Assembly (NCBI GenBank): GCA_963836355.1
Contig: CAWIJO010000029.1
Location: 310,001-374,000 of the forward strand
DNA: 64,000 bases
Reading direction: 5' to 3'
Source of the DNA: Palsa-506 sp963836355
Lineage (GTDB): Bacteria; Actinomycetota; Actinomycetes; Streptosporangiales; Streptosporangiaceae
The position numbers were made by a program, and so were the translations under genes. This document shows positions 9,001-16,546 of this stretch, one piece after another. A model generated the notes under the pieces. That model made no database searches. It saw only the letters and a program-made list of their open reading frames with translations, and had not been told where the DNA came from. The stretch's first letter is position 1; each line of letters begins with the position of its first letter.

Positions 9001-9750
9001 CTGGCGGAAGTCCATGTTCTCCGCGGACTTGATGCTGGGTACGAGCAGCTGCCGCGCTCCGTCGGCCTTGCTGGTGTCGATCGCCAGGCCGAGGTTGACG
9101 TGCCCGGGATGGGCCAGCACCGGCTTGCCGTCGGCCTCGGCATAGGAGTCGTTCATCTCCGGCGCCGAGGCCAGCGCCCTGATCACGGCATACCCGATCA
9201 GGTGGGTGAACGAGACCTTCCCGCCGCGGCCCCGGCTGAGGTGGTTGTTGATCACGATCCGGTTGTCCACCAGCAGCTTGGCCGGGACGGCCCGGACGCT
9301 GGTCGCGGTGGGGACGGCGAGGCTTGCGGTCATGTTCAGCGCCGTCCGGGCGGCGGCGCCGCGTAGCCGGGCCTCGGTGGCACCGTCCGGCGCGGCCTGC
9401 GCGGCCGGCGCCGTGGCTGCTGGCTGGGCGGCCGCCGGCCCGGCGGGCGGATCGGCCGGCACGCGGCCGCCGGCCCGGCCAGCGGGCGCGGTCCCGGACA
9501 GGGCGGGTGGCGCGGCGGCCAGCGGCGCGGCCGCCGCCGCGGCGGCAGGTGCGGCAGGCGTCGGCGCTGTCTGCGGCTCGGCAGCCGGCCGCGGTGGCGC
9601 CGCCTGCGGCGCGGTCTGCGGCGCAGCCGTGCTGGCCGGCCTCTCGGCGGAGGAAGCGGCGGGCTGCGGCTCGTAGTCGGCGAAGAAGTTCCACCAGGCC
9701 TTGTCCACTGAGCCGGGATCCGCCTGGTAGCGCTGGTACAGCTCATCCAC
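6025..9750 (-). CDS. kgd: multifunctional 2-oxoglutarate decarboxylase/dehydrogenase E1-E2 (Kgd)
   Basis: Actinobacterial fused enzyme of the TCA cycle: ThDP-dependent E1 (2-oxoglutarate decarboxylase/dehydrogenase, carboligase) joined to an E2-like acyltransferase core. Order: short E1 N-terminal helix (DELYQRYQADPGSVDKAWW), Ala/Pro linker (about 30-125), E2 catalytic-like domain (about 130-370, ending DHRIIQGAQSGDFL), then E1 (about 400-1241) with GDAAFAGQGVVTETL, the ThDP region and VNNQVGFTT. Length 1241 aa fits the family. The GTG at 9750 is the most upstream start in this frame, but homology (FGPNQWLV) continues upstream, and a better ATG with a Shine-Dalgarno lies at 9946 in another frame; see the next entry. 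Followed by the DUF6104 gene. Confidence 0.95.
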   Translation of the reverse strand: MDELYQRYQADPGSVDKAWWNFFADYEPQPAASSAERPASTAAPQTAPQAAPPRPAAEPQTAPTPAAPAAAAAAAPLAAAPPALSGTAPAGRAGGRVPADPPAGPAAAQPAATAPAAQAAPDGATEARLRGAAARTALNMTASLAVPTATSVRAVPAKLLVDNRIVINNHLSRGRGGKVSFTHLIGYAVIRALASAPEMNDSYAEADGKPVLAHPGHVNLGLAIDTSKADGARQLLVPSIKSAENMDFRQFWMAYEDVVRKARTGKLTVEDFAGTTITLTNPGTIGTEHSVPRLMAGQGCIVGVGAMQYPAAYQGASDETIARLAISKTVTLTSTYDHRIIQGAQSGDFLRLIHQLLLGEDGFYDEVFQALRIPYEPVRWVRDIPAGHENDLSKAARVHELIHAYRVRGHLMADTDPLEYKQRKHPDLDINEHGLTLWDLEREFATGGFGGSPRMRLREILGVLRDSYCRTVGVEYMHMQNPEERAWLQARIERPHGRADHDEQLRILSRLNVAEAFEKFLQTKYVGQHRFSLEGAESLIPLLDEVLSEAASAQMDEAVIAMAHRGRLNVLANIVGKSYAQIFGEFEGNLDPSTRHGSGDVKYHLGADGVYTAGHGRSIKTSLVANPSHLEAVDPVAEGVVRAKQDVIDMGEPGFTVLAVLIHGDAAFAGQGVVTETLELSQLRGYRTGGTVHIVVNNQVGFTTAPEYSRSSVYSTDVARMIQAPIFHVNGDDPEAVVRVGRLAFEYRQSFKKDVVIDMICYRRRGHNEADNPSFTQPLMYDLIDAKRSTRKLYTESLIGRGDITMEEAGQALRDYQLELERAFSETKAASAPAEPGALVRPQPEEPQPARHEQTPTAITEESVKRIIDTQLNMPAGFTPHPRLQPLLQRRATMIEQDAIDWATGELLAFGSVLLDGHTVRLVGQDTRRGTFGQRHAVIVDRNTGAEYTPLRQFNTATVRCHVYDSPLSEFAAVGFEYGYSVARPDALVCWEAQFGDFINGAQTIVDEFISSGEQKWGERSGVVLLLPHGYEGQGPDHSSARIERFLGLCAQDNMTVAMPTTPANYFHLLRWQALSPRVKPLIVFTPKSMLRLKAATSPVTAFTSGSFRPVVGEQPGAGDAAVRTVLLCAGKIYYDLAAKQQAGELAETAIVRVERLYPLPADELLAELARYPGAAEVRWVQEEPANMGGWPYMALRLPELLRRSIRLFAIPASSAPAGGSAKAHAAEHAGLVEAALRGDR

Positions 9751-9946
9751 GAGCCACTGATTCGGCCCGAAGTCGGGGCTAGCTGAATGGCCAGCCGGAG
9801 GACCGCGGTCCGGTGCCGCGGTCGGCGCCTGGCCCTCGCTGGCCGGCCCGTCCGGCCCGGCCAGTGCCGTCGATGCGGCACCGCCGTCTGCTTGCTCGAC
9901 GAGAATCCGCGGATGTCCGCGGAGACTCAGAAGACACGGCGGACAT
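9751..9946 (-). other. frameshifted 5' end of kgd
   Basis: In the kgd frame the sequence directly upstream of GTG 9750 reads SPDFGPNQWL, which matches the conserved Kgd N-terminus, preceded by an acidic Gly/Ala-rich linker, but no ATG, GTG or TTG occurs there. In the adjacent frame ATG 9944-9946 is preceded by GGAAGAGG and encodes MSAVSSESPRTSADS, a typical Kgd beginning, but that frame hits TAG soon after. One single-base indel, probably between about 9890 and 9915, would join the two. So the true start is probably 9946. Confidence 0.65.
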
Positions 9947-10094
9947 CGCCTCTTCCGTGGATTACTGGCCTGCTCTGCTTTGCACAGGTTACCCGGCGCG
10001 GCGGGCCCGCGCGGCGGACCGGAGCGGTGCTCAGGGCAGGGCTCAGGGAGCTGCTCAGGGCAGGCTCAGGGCAAGGCCGCCCGGGTAACCGGGC

Positions 10095-11042
10095 TCAGTC
10101 GGAAAGGCTTTCCCGGTCGTGCGGTTCGAGCCAGCTGACGAATGGCCCCTTCGGCACGATCCGGGACGGGTTGATCCAGTCCTGCGACTGGTAATAGTGC
10201 CGCTTGATCGAGCCGAAGTCGGTGGTGTCACCGAATCCGGGACGCTGGAACAGATCCCGCGCGTAGCCCCACAGGTGCCGGTAGTCCGCCAGCCGGCGCA
10301 GGTTGCACTTGAAGTGGATGTAATAGACGGCGTCGAACCTGGCCAGCGTCGGGTAGAGCCGTACGTCAGCCTCGCAGAACTGGTCGCCGAGCAGGAACCG
10401 CCGCCTGGCTAGCCGGTCCTCAAGCGCATCCAGGGTAGTGAACAAAGCGTCAAACGCCTCTTCGTAGGCAGCCTGGGTGCCAGCCATGCCGGCCTTGTAG
10501 ACGCCGTTGTTGACGGCGTGGAAGACCAGCGCGCTGAGTGCCTCGATCTCGCGGCGCTGCCCGGGCGGGTACAGCTGCGGCGCCCCTGGCCGGTGGTAGC
10601 CGATGAACTCGGTCTCGAAGGTGACGGTGATTTGCGCGATGTCGTTGGTGATGATGCGCTGGGTCTTGGTGTCCCAGATGCACGGAACCGTGCACCAGCC
10701 CAGATAGAGCGGATCGCTGGCCCGGTAGACCTCGGACAGGAACCGCGCACCGGTGACCGGATCGCGGCCGCCCTGGCTGGCCGGGAATCGCCAGCCGCGC
10801 TCGCCGGCGATCGGGTCGGTCAGCGACAGCCCGATGACCTGCTCCAGGCCGAGCAGCCTGCGGACGATCAGCGCGCGCTGCGACCACGGGCAGGCGAGCG
10901 AGGCATACAGCTGGTAGCGCCCCGGCTCGGCCAGGTAACCGCTCGTCCCGTCCCTCGTGATCAGCCCGGTGAATGCGTCCTGATGCCGCACGTAGCCGCC
11001 CGCTGGGGTGATCGCGAAGAATGGCGGAGGCGTGGCTGGCAT
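10095..11042 (-). CDS. Xi-class glutathione S-transferase / hydroquinone-thiol reductase
   Basis: A 315-aa protein of the GS-hydroquinone reductase (Xi GST, YqjG/ECM4) type. It has the catalytic motif LACPWSQRALIVRRLLGLE at about 52-70 (Cys-Pro-Trp), followed by the conserved family segments CTVPCIWDTKTQRIITND and the C-terminal helical domain CEADVRLYPTLARFDAVYYIHFKCN. Actinomycetes use mycothiol, so the physiological thiol is probably mycothiol rather than glutathione; this is inference. The start at 11042 (MPATPPP) has GGGGAAGG upstream; the longer frame to 11153 begins with low-complexity Ser and is rejected. Confidence 0.9.
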   Translation of the reverse strand: MPATPPPFFAITPAGGYVRHQDAFTGLITRDGTSGYLAEPGRYQLYASLACPWSQRALIVRRLLGLEQVIGLSLTDPIAGERGWRFPASQGGRDPVTGARFLSEVYRASDPLYLGWCTVPCIWDTKTQRIITNDIAQITVTFETEFIGYHRPGAPQLYPPGQRREIEALSALVFHAVNNGVYKAGMAGTQAAYEEAFDALFTTLDALEDRLARRRFLLGDQFCEADVRLYPTLARFDAVYYIHFKCNLRRLADYRHLWGYARDLFQRPGFGDTTDFGSIKRHYYQSQDWINPSRIVPKGPFVSWLEPHDRESLSD

Positions 11043-11305
11043 CACCTTCCCCTTCCCAGGGCCGGACTGGGCCCAGGGCCGACTGGACGACGAACTGGAC
11101 GTCGCGTGCGGTCCTACTAGATCATGGCAAACCCGGAGTCCGGACATGATCACAACGGCAGTCCGCGTCCGGCCTCCGGTCAGGCATGCTCACGACACTG
11201 AACTGGTACTCGGCGAGTTTGGTTCCCTGCGGCGGATTGTCCGGTAGACAGGATCCGCCAGACAGGATCCGCAACCAGAACGCCAGCACAGCGAGGGGGA
11301 GCCGG

Positions 11306-11917
11306 TTGGGCTCGATAACGAGCGGGCTCGCCCAGCTCAGCGGCTGGGCGGCCTACGCCGTGGTGGCCGCGCTCGTGTTCGGCGAGACGGCCGTCTTCCT
11401 CGGTTTCGTGCTGCCCGGCGAGGCTGCCGTCGTACTCGGTGGGGTGCTGGCCAGCCGCGGGCACCTTTCGATCGTCTGGCTGGTGATAATCGTGGTGCTG
11501 GCCGCGGTGCTCGGCCCGCTGGTCGGTTACGAGATCGGTCGGCGGATGGGCGATCGGCTGTTCGCCGCCCGCGCGCTGCGCCGCATCCCCGGCGGCGTGG
11601 ACCGGGCCAGGTCCACGCTGCAGGCAAAAGGCGGCGCGGGCGTGCTGATCGGCCGTTTTGTCGCCATCCTGCGAGCGCTTGTGCCGGCCGCCGCGGGCGC
11701 GGCCCAGGTGCCGTACCGGACGTTTCTCATCTTCAACGCCATCGGCGGGGTGATCTGGGGAGTCGGCTACTGCCTGCTCGGCTACCTGGCCGGATCCGCC
11801 TACGTCGCGGTCGAGAAGAAGGTCGGCGCCGGCCTGGCGATAGTCATCGCGGCGCTCGTCCTCGTCGCGGTCACCGGGTGGGCGGTGCGCAGGCACTGCG
11901 CCGCGGGCAGCAGGTAG
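11306..11917 (+). CDS. DedA-family membrane protein
   Basis: About 203 aa with four to five hydrophobic segments and the DedA/VTT signatures: FGETAVFLGFVLPGEAAV near the N-terminus, GPLVGYEIGRRMGDRLF in the middle, and GRFVAILRALVPAAAGAA with downstream FNAIGGVIWG. DedA proteins are undecaprenyl-phosphate or phospholipid flippase-type transporters. TTG at 11306 is chosen as start because GAGGGGGAG lies just upstream and the protein then begins close to the first membrane segment; the frame is open from 11186. Divergent from the GST gene. Confidence 0.87.
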   Translation: MGSITSGLAQLSGWAAYAVVAALVFGETAVFLGFVLPGEAAVVLGGVLASRGHLSIVWLVIIVVLAAVLGPLVGYEIGRRMGDRLFAARALRRIPGGVDRARSTLQAKGGAGVLIGRFVAILRALVPAAAGAAQVPYRTFLIFNAIGGVIWGVGYCLLGYLAGSAYVAVEKKVGAGLAIVIAALVLVAVTGWAVRRHCAAGSR

Positions 11918-11976
11918 CAGCGCCGGACCGGCCCGGAGGGCAAATCCTCGCTGCGGTTCAGCATTCCTCCCCCGCT

Positions 11977-11998
11977 GCTGCCGCGGCGCCGCGGCAGC
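11977..11998. terminator. 22-bp perfect palindrome after dedA
   Basis: GCTGCCGCGGC and its exact reverse complement abut with no loop, 60 bp past the DedA stop and about 50 bp before the BlaI-like gene. It may be a rho-independent-like hairpin for the DedA transcript. An alternative is an operator of the following dimeric regulator. Confidence 0.5.
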
Positions 11999-12050
11999 GG
12001 CGCGGCAGCTTCGGGCCGCTGTGCTTAGCTGTCCGCACGGGAGGTGTCAG

Positions 12051-12422
12051 ATGCCTGAGTTCGGCCAGCTGGAGAGCGCGATCATGGACGTCATCTGGGC
12101 GGGAGACCGGCCGCAGTCCGTCCGTGAGGTGCGCGAGCGGATGGCATACGGGCGGCCGGTCGCCTACACGACCGTGATGACCGTAATGGGGATCCTGCAC
12201 GGCAAGGGCGTGCTGCGGCGCGAGAAGCAGGGGCGCGCCTGGCGGTACTGGCCCGCCGAGACGAAGGAAGAACACGACGCCAGGCTGATGGCCGAGGCGC
12301 TGCGGTCCGGCGGCGACCACCGGCTGACCATCCGCCGGTTCCTGGAGCGGGTCAGCGACGACGAGCTGGCCAGCCTGCAGGACGCGGTGGTCAGCACCGG
12401 ATCCCGCCGGGCTGCTTGCTGA
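12051..12422 (+). CDS. BlaI/MecI/CopY-family repressor
   Basis: A 123-aa winged-helix repressor: LESAIMDVIWAGDRPQSVREV (helices 1-2), AYTTVMTVMGILHGKGVL (recognition helix) and a C-terminal dimerisation helix ending ERVSDDELASLQDAV. ATG 12051 is preceded by GGGAGG at good spacing. Such repressors are usually released by a BlaR1/M56 membrane peptidase, but none is encoded next door: the next gene is a convergent nitrilase. The target is therefore unknown. Members in actinomycetes often control respiration or beta-lactam genes. Confidence 0.9.
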   Translation: MPEFGQLESAIMDVIWAGDRPQSVREVRERMAYGRPVAYTTVMTVMGILHGKGVLRREKQGRAWRYWPAETKEEHDARLMAEALRSGGDHRLTIRRFLERVSDDELASLQDAVVSTGSRRAAC

Positions 12423-12444
12423 GCCGCCGGCGCCGAACTATCCG

Positions 12445-13266
12445 TTAAGGCCGGAAGTTCCAAGACTTGCCAAAGATGTCCTCCCGCCGGTGCTCAAGGT
12501 TCGGCAGCATGGCCCGGACGCCGGCGGTTACCCCGGGGTCGACTTCGCCGACGGCGATACCCCGGCCGGGGCCGAGGTCGATCCTGACCGTGCCCATCGG
12601 GTCGACCAGCATGCTGCGCCCGATCCCGGTCGGCGCGCCGGGCGCCGGGTCGGCCGGATCGGGCACCTGGCCCGCCGCCGCCACCCACACGGTGTTCTCG
12701 ATTGCCCGGGCGCGGATCAAGGTGACCCAGTGCTCCTCCTTGAACAGCCCGGCGGCCCACGCGGCCGGCACTACAAGCAGCTGCGCGCCGCCGACCGCGA
12801 GCGCCCGCGCGAGCTCGGGAAACCGCACGTCATAACAGGTCAGGACGCCGATCCGGAGCCCGCCGAGCTCGCAGAGCACGGGCTCGCTACCCGGCTCGAC
12901 AAGCTCCGACTCGCGCTGGCCTAGCGCGTCGTACAGGTGGATCTTGCGGTACGTAGCCACCAGCGCGCCGGCCGCGTCGTACCCGACCACGGTGTTGTAC
13001 ACCCGGCCGCCAGGCGCCGGCTCGAAGACACCAGCCACGATACCGACGCCGTGCTCTCGCGCGATCACCGAAAGACCTTTGTTAAACGGGCCCTCGATGG
13101 TTTCCGCCGCCGATCGCAGGTCGCTGCCGAACCTGGCCAGCGTTGCCTCCGGGAACACGGCGAGCCCGGCGCCGCGCCCGGCCGCGTCGGCGACGGCCGC
13201 CCGGACCCGGCCGAGGTTCACCGAGGGATCTTCGCTGATCGGCAACTGGCACAGTGCAACCCGCAT
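12445..13266 (-). CDS. carbon-nitrogen hydrolase (nitrilase superfamily amidase)
   Basis: A 273-aa nitrilase-superfamily enzyme with a complete catalytic triad: Glu in AVFPEATLARF, Lys in TYRKIHLYDALGQRES and Cys in VLTCYDVRFPELARAL. The pattern, including LYDALG and CYDVRFPE, resembles the omega-amidase/Nit1-type branch that hydrolyses small amides (deaminated glutathione, 2-oxoglutaramate). ATG 13266 (MRVALCQLP) is chosen because family members begin at this strand; a GTG six codons upstream is possible. It ends convergent with the BlaI-like gene, 22 bp apart. Confidence 0.9.
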   Translation of the reverse strand: MRVALCQLPISEDPSVNLGRVRAAVADAAGRGAGLAVFPEATLARFGSDLRSAAETIEGPFNKGLSVIAREHGVGIVAGVFEPAPGGRVYNTVVGYDAAGALVATYRKIHLYDALGQRESELVEPGSEPVLCELGGLRIGVLTCYDVRFPELARALAVGGAQLLVVPAAWAAGLFKEEHWVTLIRARAIENTVWVAAAGQVPDPADPAPGAPTGIGRSMLVDPMGTVRIDLGPGRGIAVGEVDPGVTAGVRAMLPNLEHRREDIFGKSWNFRP

Positions 13267-13344
13267 AGCCGCACTGTAATTCACCGGGCCGGCCTCGGGT
13301 GCTGCCGGTGCCGGGCTGTGCCCGGCCGCGGACGGCGCCGCGGC

Positions 13345-14433
13345 TCAGTCGAAGATCACGACCTGCCTGATCACGTCGCCGCCGCGGAGCGCGCCGATGG
13401 CGTCGTTCAGCTCGCCGAAGGAGATCCGGCGGGTAATCAGGCCCTCGATGTCGAGGCGGCCTGCCCGCCACAGGCTGACGAACCTGGGAATGTCGCGCCG
13501 CAGGTCGCAGCCGCCGTAAAGCGAGCTGAGCAGGCTCTTGCCGTCGAAGAGCAGTTCCCACGCGCTGAACGGGACGCTGTCCGTCCGCGCCCCGGCGCCG
13601 ACCACGATGACATCCCCGCCGCGCCGGGCGAGCCGCCAGGCGGCCCGGATCGTGGCTGACCTGCCGACCACCTCGAAGGCGTAGTCGAAGCCCTTCCCGC
13701 CGGTCAGCTCCTTCCTGGCCTGCTCGGCGTCGTCCGGGGTCACGGCGTGCGTGGCGCCGAGTTCCAGTGCCCTGGCGTGCTTGCCCCGCACCGGGTCGAC
13801 GGCCAGGATCGTGGCCGCCCCCGCGATCCGGGCACCCTGGATCGCGGCCAGGCCGACGCCGCCGCAGCCGACCACGGCGACGGACGAGCCCGGGCTGACC
13901 TTCGCGGTGTTGATCACCGCGCCGACGCCAGTCGGGATGCCGCAGCCGAGCAGCGCCGCGCAGTCGAACGGCACGTCGTCGTCGACCGGGATCACCGCCT
14001 GCCAGGGCACCACCATCTCCTCCGCCCAGGTGCCGCAGCCGGCCATCCCGAATGCCGCGGTGCCGTCGCCGAGCCTGAACCGCGGCACCTTGAATCCCTC
14101 GACGACGTAGCACAGGCAGAGGAACGGGGCGCCGCGATGACACTCCGCGCAGTCACCGCAGGCTGGCGTCCAGCAGATCACCACGCGCTGGCCGGGGACG
14201 ACGGCGGTCACCTGCTCGCCGACCTCGGTCACCTGGCCGGCGCCCTCGTGCCCGAGCACGGCCGGCAGGCCGGACGGGATGACACCGGACAGTACCGACA
14301 GGTCGGAGTGACACACGCCGGTGGCCCGGAGCCTGACCTTGACCTCGCGGGGACCCGGGCCGACCGTGACCACGTCGTCGCGCAGGTCGACCAGTGCCTC
14401 GGATCCGGTTTCGTGCAGGACCGCCGCTCGCAC
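13345..14433 (-). CDS. zinc-dependent alcohol dehydrogenase (MDR, NAD-linked)
   Basis: A 362-aa classical zinc alcohol dehydrogenase. Catalytic zinc ligands: Cys in GVCHSDLS and His in LGHEGAGQV. Structural zinc lobe: four cysteines in CGDCAECHRGAPFLC (about 90-106). The Rossmann motif VVGCGGVGLAAIQGARIAG and AVDP after beta-2 indicate NAD. It resembles actinobacterial AdhB/AdhD-type enzymes that act on aliphatic alcohols. The GTG at 14433 has GGGAG upstream; a longer frame to 14838 runs across the ferredoxin gene in the wrong frame. It lies 37 bp downstream of that ferredoxin, the same linkage as in adhB-ferredoxin-cyp operons of mycobacteria. Confidence 0.92.
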   Translation of the reverse strand: MRAAVLHETGSEALVDLRDDVVTVGPGPREVKVRLRATGVCHSDLSVLSGVIPSGLPAVLGHEGAGQVTEVGEQVTAVVPGQRVVICWTPACGDCAECHRGAPFLCLCYVVEGFKVPRFRLGDGTAAFGMAGCGTWAEEMVVPWQAVIPVDDDVPFDCAALLGCGIPTGVGAVINTAKVSPGSSVAVVGCGGVGLAAIQGARIAGAATILAVDPVRGKHARALELGATHAVTPDDAEQARKELTGGKGFDYAFEVVGRSATIRAAWRLARRGGDVIVVGAGARTDSVPFSAWELLFDGKSLLSSLYGGCDLRRDIPRFVSLWRAGRLDIEGLITRRISFGELNDAIGALRGGDVIRQVVIFD

Positions 14434-14470
14434 GTGCTGATCTCCCTTGCTGTGATTCCTGCGCAGCCTA

Positions 14471-14659
14471 TTACGCCAGCCGGAGTGCCGCCTTCGGGCA
14501 GGACCGCACCGCGAGCCGCACCGTCGCCAGCAGCTCCGCGGGCACGTCACCGGCCAGGACGTGCAGGCTGTCATCGTCGTCGAGCTCGAAAACCTCGGGC
14601 ACCAGGCCGGCGCAGACACCGTTGGCCTCGCACGCGTCGACGTCAACCTGCACTCGCAC
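14471..14659 (-). CDS. [3Fe-4S] ferredoxin
   Basis: A 62-aa ferredoxin of the P450-partner type. Cysteines occur at C10, C16 and C54 (VDVDACEANGVC and VRSCPKAALRL). The position that would give a fourth cluster cysteine is Asn, so a [3Fe-4S] rather than [4Fe-4S] cluster is expected. GTG at 14659 has GGGAGG seven bases upstream. It is co-directional with the zinc alcohol dehydrogenase, 37 bp downstream. No P450 is adjacent (the one in this window is 30 kb away), so its redox partner is not identified. Confidence 0.88.
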   Translation of the reverse strand: MRVQVDVDACEANGVCAGLVPEVFELDDDDSLHVLAGDVPAELLATVRLAVRSCPKAALRLA

Positions 14660-14674
14660 CGGCTGGCCTCCCTC

Positions 14675-14722
14675 GCGCCGTTCCCTGCGCCGTTCCCTGC
14701 GCCGTTCCCTGCGCCGTTCCCC
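14675..14722. repeat. four tandem copies of a 12-bp unit
   Basis: The unit GCGCCGTTCCCT is repeated four times, the last with one change. It lies in the ferredoxin leader (on the minus strand each copy reads AGGGAACGGCGC), between the divergent ferredoxin and O-methyltransferase genes. It probably arose by slippage; any regulatory role is speculative. Confidence 0.9.
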
Positions 14723-14779
14723 GGAGTAGAGCATGACCCGCCTCGCCGGGGCAAGCGCGGCCGGCGGAGACTGTCCGTC

Positions 14780-15424
14780 ATGCAGAATGTGCTGCCCGAG
14801 GGGGTCCGGCAGGCCGCCGAGGCGGCCAGGGGGTTCATGCCGCCTGCCGAGGGCCTCGCGCTGTTCGAGACCGCCGCCGCGTACGCGAAGACGGGGCCGG
14901 TCGCCGAGATCGGGACCTACTGCGGTAAGTCCACGATCTACCTGGCAGCGGCGGCACGGGCGGCCGGCCAGCTGGTCGTGACGGTCGATCACCACCACGG
15001 CTCGGAGGAGAACCAGCCGGGCTGGGAATACCACGACCGCGAGCTGGTCGACCCGGTCACCGGCCGGCTCGACACCCTGCCGCATTTCAGGTCGACCCTG
15101 GCGGCGGCCGGCCTGGAGGAGCACGTGATCGCGGTAGTGGGCAGGTCCGCGGACGTTGCCGCGCTGTGGCGGGCGCCGCTCGGCATGCTGTTCATCGACG
15201 GCGGCCACACCGATGCGGCCGCCCAGGCTGACTACACGGGCTGGGCGCCGTGGATCGCGCCGGGCGGCGCGCTGGCCATCCACGACGTGTTCCCGGACCC
15301 GGCCGACGGCGGCCAGCCGCCGTACCGGGTCTACCTGCGCGCGCTGCGCTCCGGCGCGTTCGCCGAGGTCCGCCGCGTGGGCTCGCTACGGGTGCTCGAG
15401 CGAACCGGGGAGAGCATCGGCTGA
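14780..15424 (+). CDS. class I SAM-dependent O-methyltransferase
   Basis: A 214-aa SAM methyltransferase of the Methyltransf_24 type. Motif I is VAEIGTYCGKSTIYLA, with a second acidic loop VTVDHHHGSEENQ. The metal/catalytic Asp lies in MLFIDGGHTDAAAQADY, and the sheet ends at GGALAIHDVFPDP. ATG 14780 (MQNVLPEGV) follows GGCGGAGA about ten bases upstream. The 3' end overlaps the end of the convergent toroid-protein gene by 39 bp. Substrate unknown; the metal-binding pattern suggests a catechol-like or sugar-linked acceptor. Confidence 0.85.
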   Translation: MQNVLPEGVRQAAEAARGFMPPAEGLALFETAAAYAKTGPVAEIGTYCGKSTIYLAAAARAAGQLVVTVDHHHGSEENQPGWEYHDRELVDPVTGRLDTLPHFRSTLAAAGLEEHVIAVVGRSADVAALWRAPLGMLFIDGGHTDAAAQADYTGWAPWIAPGGALAIHDVFPDPADGGQPPYRVYLRALRSGAFAEVRRVGSLRVLERTGESIG

Positions 15425-16546
15425 GGCACGGGCCCGGCCCGGCGGTGCCGCCTCCGGGCAGCCGCAGGCGGCGGCATCCGCTGGCCAGCTGGCCGGCCAC
15501 CGGCTTGCCGCGTCCCGGAAAATCCGCCCGCCCGCGGTCGCACCGGACAGCGCGTCGGCGGCCAGGATGATCGCGGCGGCCGTCCAGTTGCTCTGCTCGG
15601 CCGGAAAATGTGCCTGGCTGGCGTACTGCCAGCCGGTCCAGTACCCGCCCAGCGGGTCCCGCAGGTGCTGAACGTCGGCGAACAGGTCAACCGCCCGGTC
15701 CCGGTCACCGACCGCGTCCAGCGCGAGCACCAGCTCGCAGGTCTCCGCGCCGGTCACCCACGGCTCTTCGCGGACGCAGCGGGCGCCCAGGCCAGGTACC
15801 ACGAAGGCGTCCCAGCCGGCCGCCAGCCGGTCCAGCCCGGCGCTGCCCCGGACCGGGCCGCCGAGGACCGGGTAGTACCAGTCCATCGAGAAGCTGCTCT
15901 TGTCGGCGAACGCGGCCGGGTGGCAGGCCACGACGTGGCCGAGCCGGTCGGCGGCAAGTTCCCAGCCGGGCTGCGGCTCGGCGACGAACTCGGCCAGCGC
16001 GATGGCGCAGCGCAGGCCCTGGTGCGCGCTGGCGGAGCCCGCCAGCAAGGCGTAACCACCGGCCGCGCCGGACGCGGTGCGCTCCCAGCCAAGCTCGCCG
16101 CGCGCGGTCTGCAGGCCGAGCACGAAATCTGTCGCCCGGCGCACCATCGGCCACATCACCGCGGCGAACGCCTCGTCGCCGGTGACCAGGAACTCATGCC
16201 ACACGCCGACGGCCGGGTAGGCGGCGTGATTGCTCTCCGCGGCATGGTCGGTGACCACGCCCGCCGTCGCGGTCCGCGGCCAGGAGCCGTCCGGGCGCTG
16301 GGTTGCGCGCAGCCAGTCGTAGGCCCGCCGGGCGGCATCGGTGAGCCCGCACGCGCTGACTGCCATCGCGCACTCGACGTGGTTCCACGCGTCGACGTGA
16401 CCGTCCGGCCAGCCGATGGCCCCGTCCCGCTGCTGGCTGGCGGCGATGCACCGGCCGGTGGCCAGGATGTCGCGGGCGGTGAGGATGCCGGGCACCTCAG
16501 GCGGACAGGCGGCGCTGTTTCCGGCGGACAACTCACCCGACGGCAT
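15386..16546 (-). CDS. alpha/alpha-toroid (prenyltransferase/squalene-cyclase-like) protein
   Basis: A 386-aa protein of the prenyltransferase/squalene oxidase-repeat fold. Repeats contain QRDGAIGWPDGHVDAWNHVE, TQRPDGSWPR and LRDPLGGYWTGWQYA, giving QxxDGSW-like (QW) motifs spaced around an alpha/alpha barrel. The DxDD acid motif of class II cyclases is not seen, so terpene cyclisation is unlikely; a glycan-hydrolase-like or binding role fits the neighbourhood better. It is the last gene of a three-gene operon: its ATG overlaps the methyltransferase stop by 14 bp, and that gene overlaps the glycosyltransferase by about 14 bp. Function unassigned. Confidence 0.75.
   Translation of the reverse strand: MPSGELSAGNSAACPPEVPGILTARDILATGRCIAASQQRDGAIGWPDGHVDAWNHVECAMAVSACGLTDAARRAYDWLRATQRPDGSWPRTATAGVVTDHAAESNHAAYPAVGVWHEFLVTGDEAFAAVMWPMVRRATDFVLGLQTARGELGWERTASGAAGGYALLAGSASAHQGLRCAIALAEFVAEPQPGWELAADRLGHVVACHPAAFADKSSFSMDWYYPVLGGPVRGSAGLDRLAAGWDAFVVPGLGARCVREEPWVTGAETCELVLALDAVGDRDRAVDLFADVQHLRDPLGGYWTGWQYASQAHFPAEQSNWTAAAIILAADALSGATAGGRIFRDAASRWPASWPADAAACGCPEAAPPGRARASADALPGSLEHP

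Noticed and set aside
14561..14779. Upstream extension of the O-methyltransferase frame
   Set aside because: It runs through the ferredoxin gene and the 12-bp repeats; ATG 14780 with a ribosome site matches the family start.
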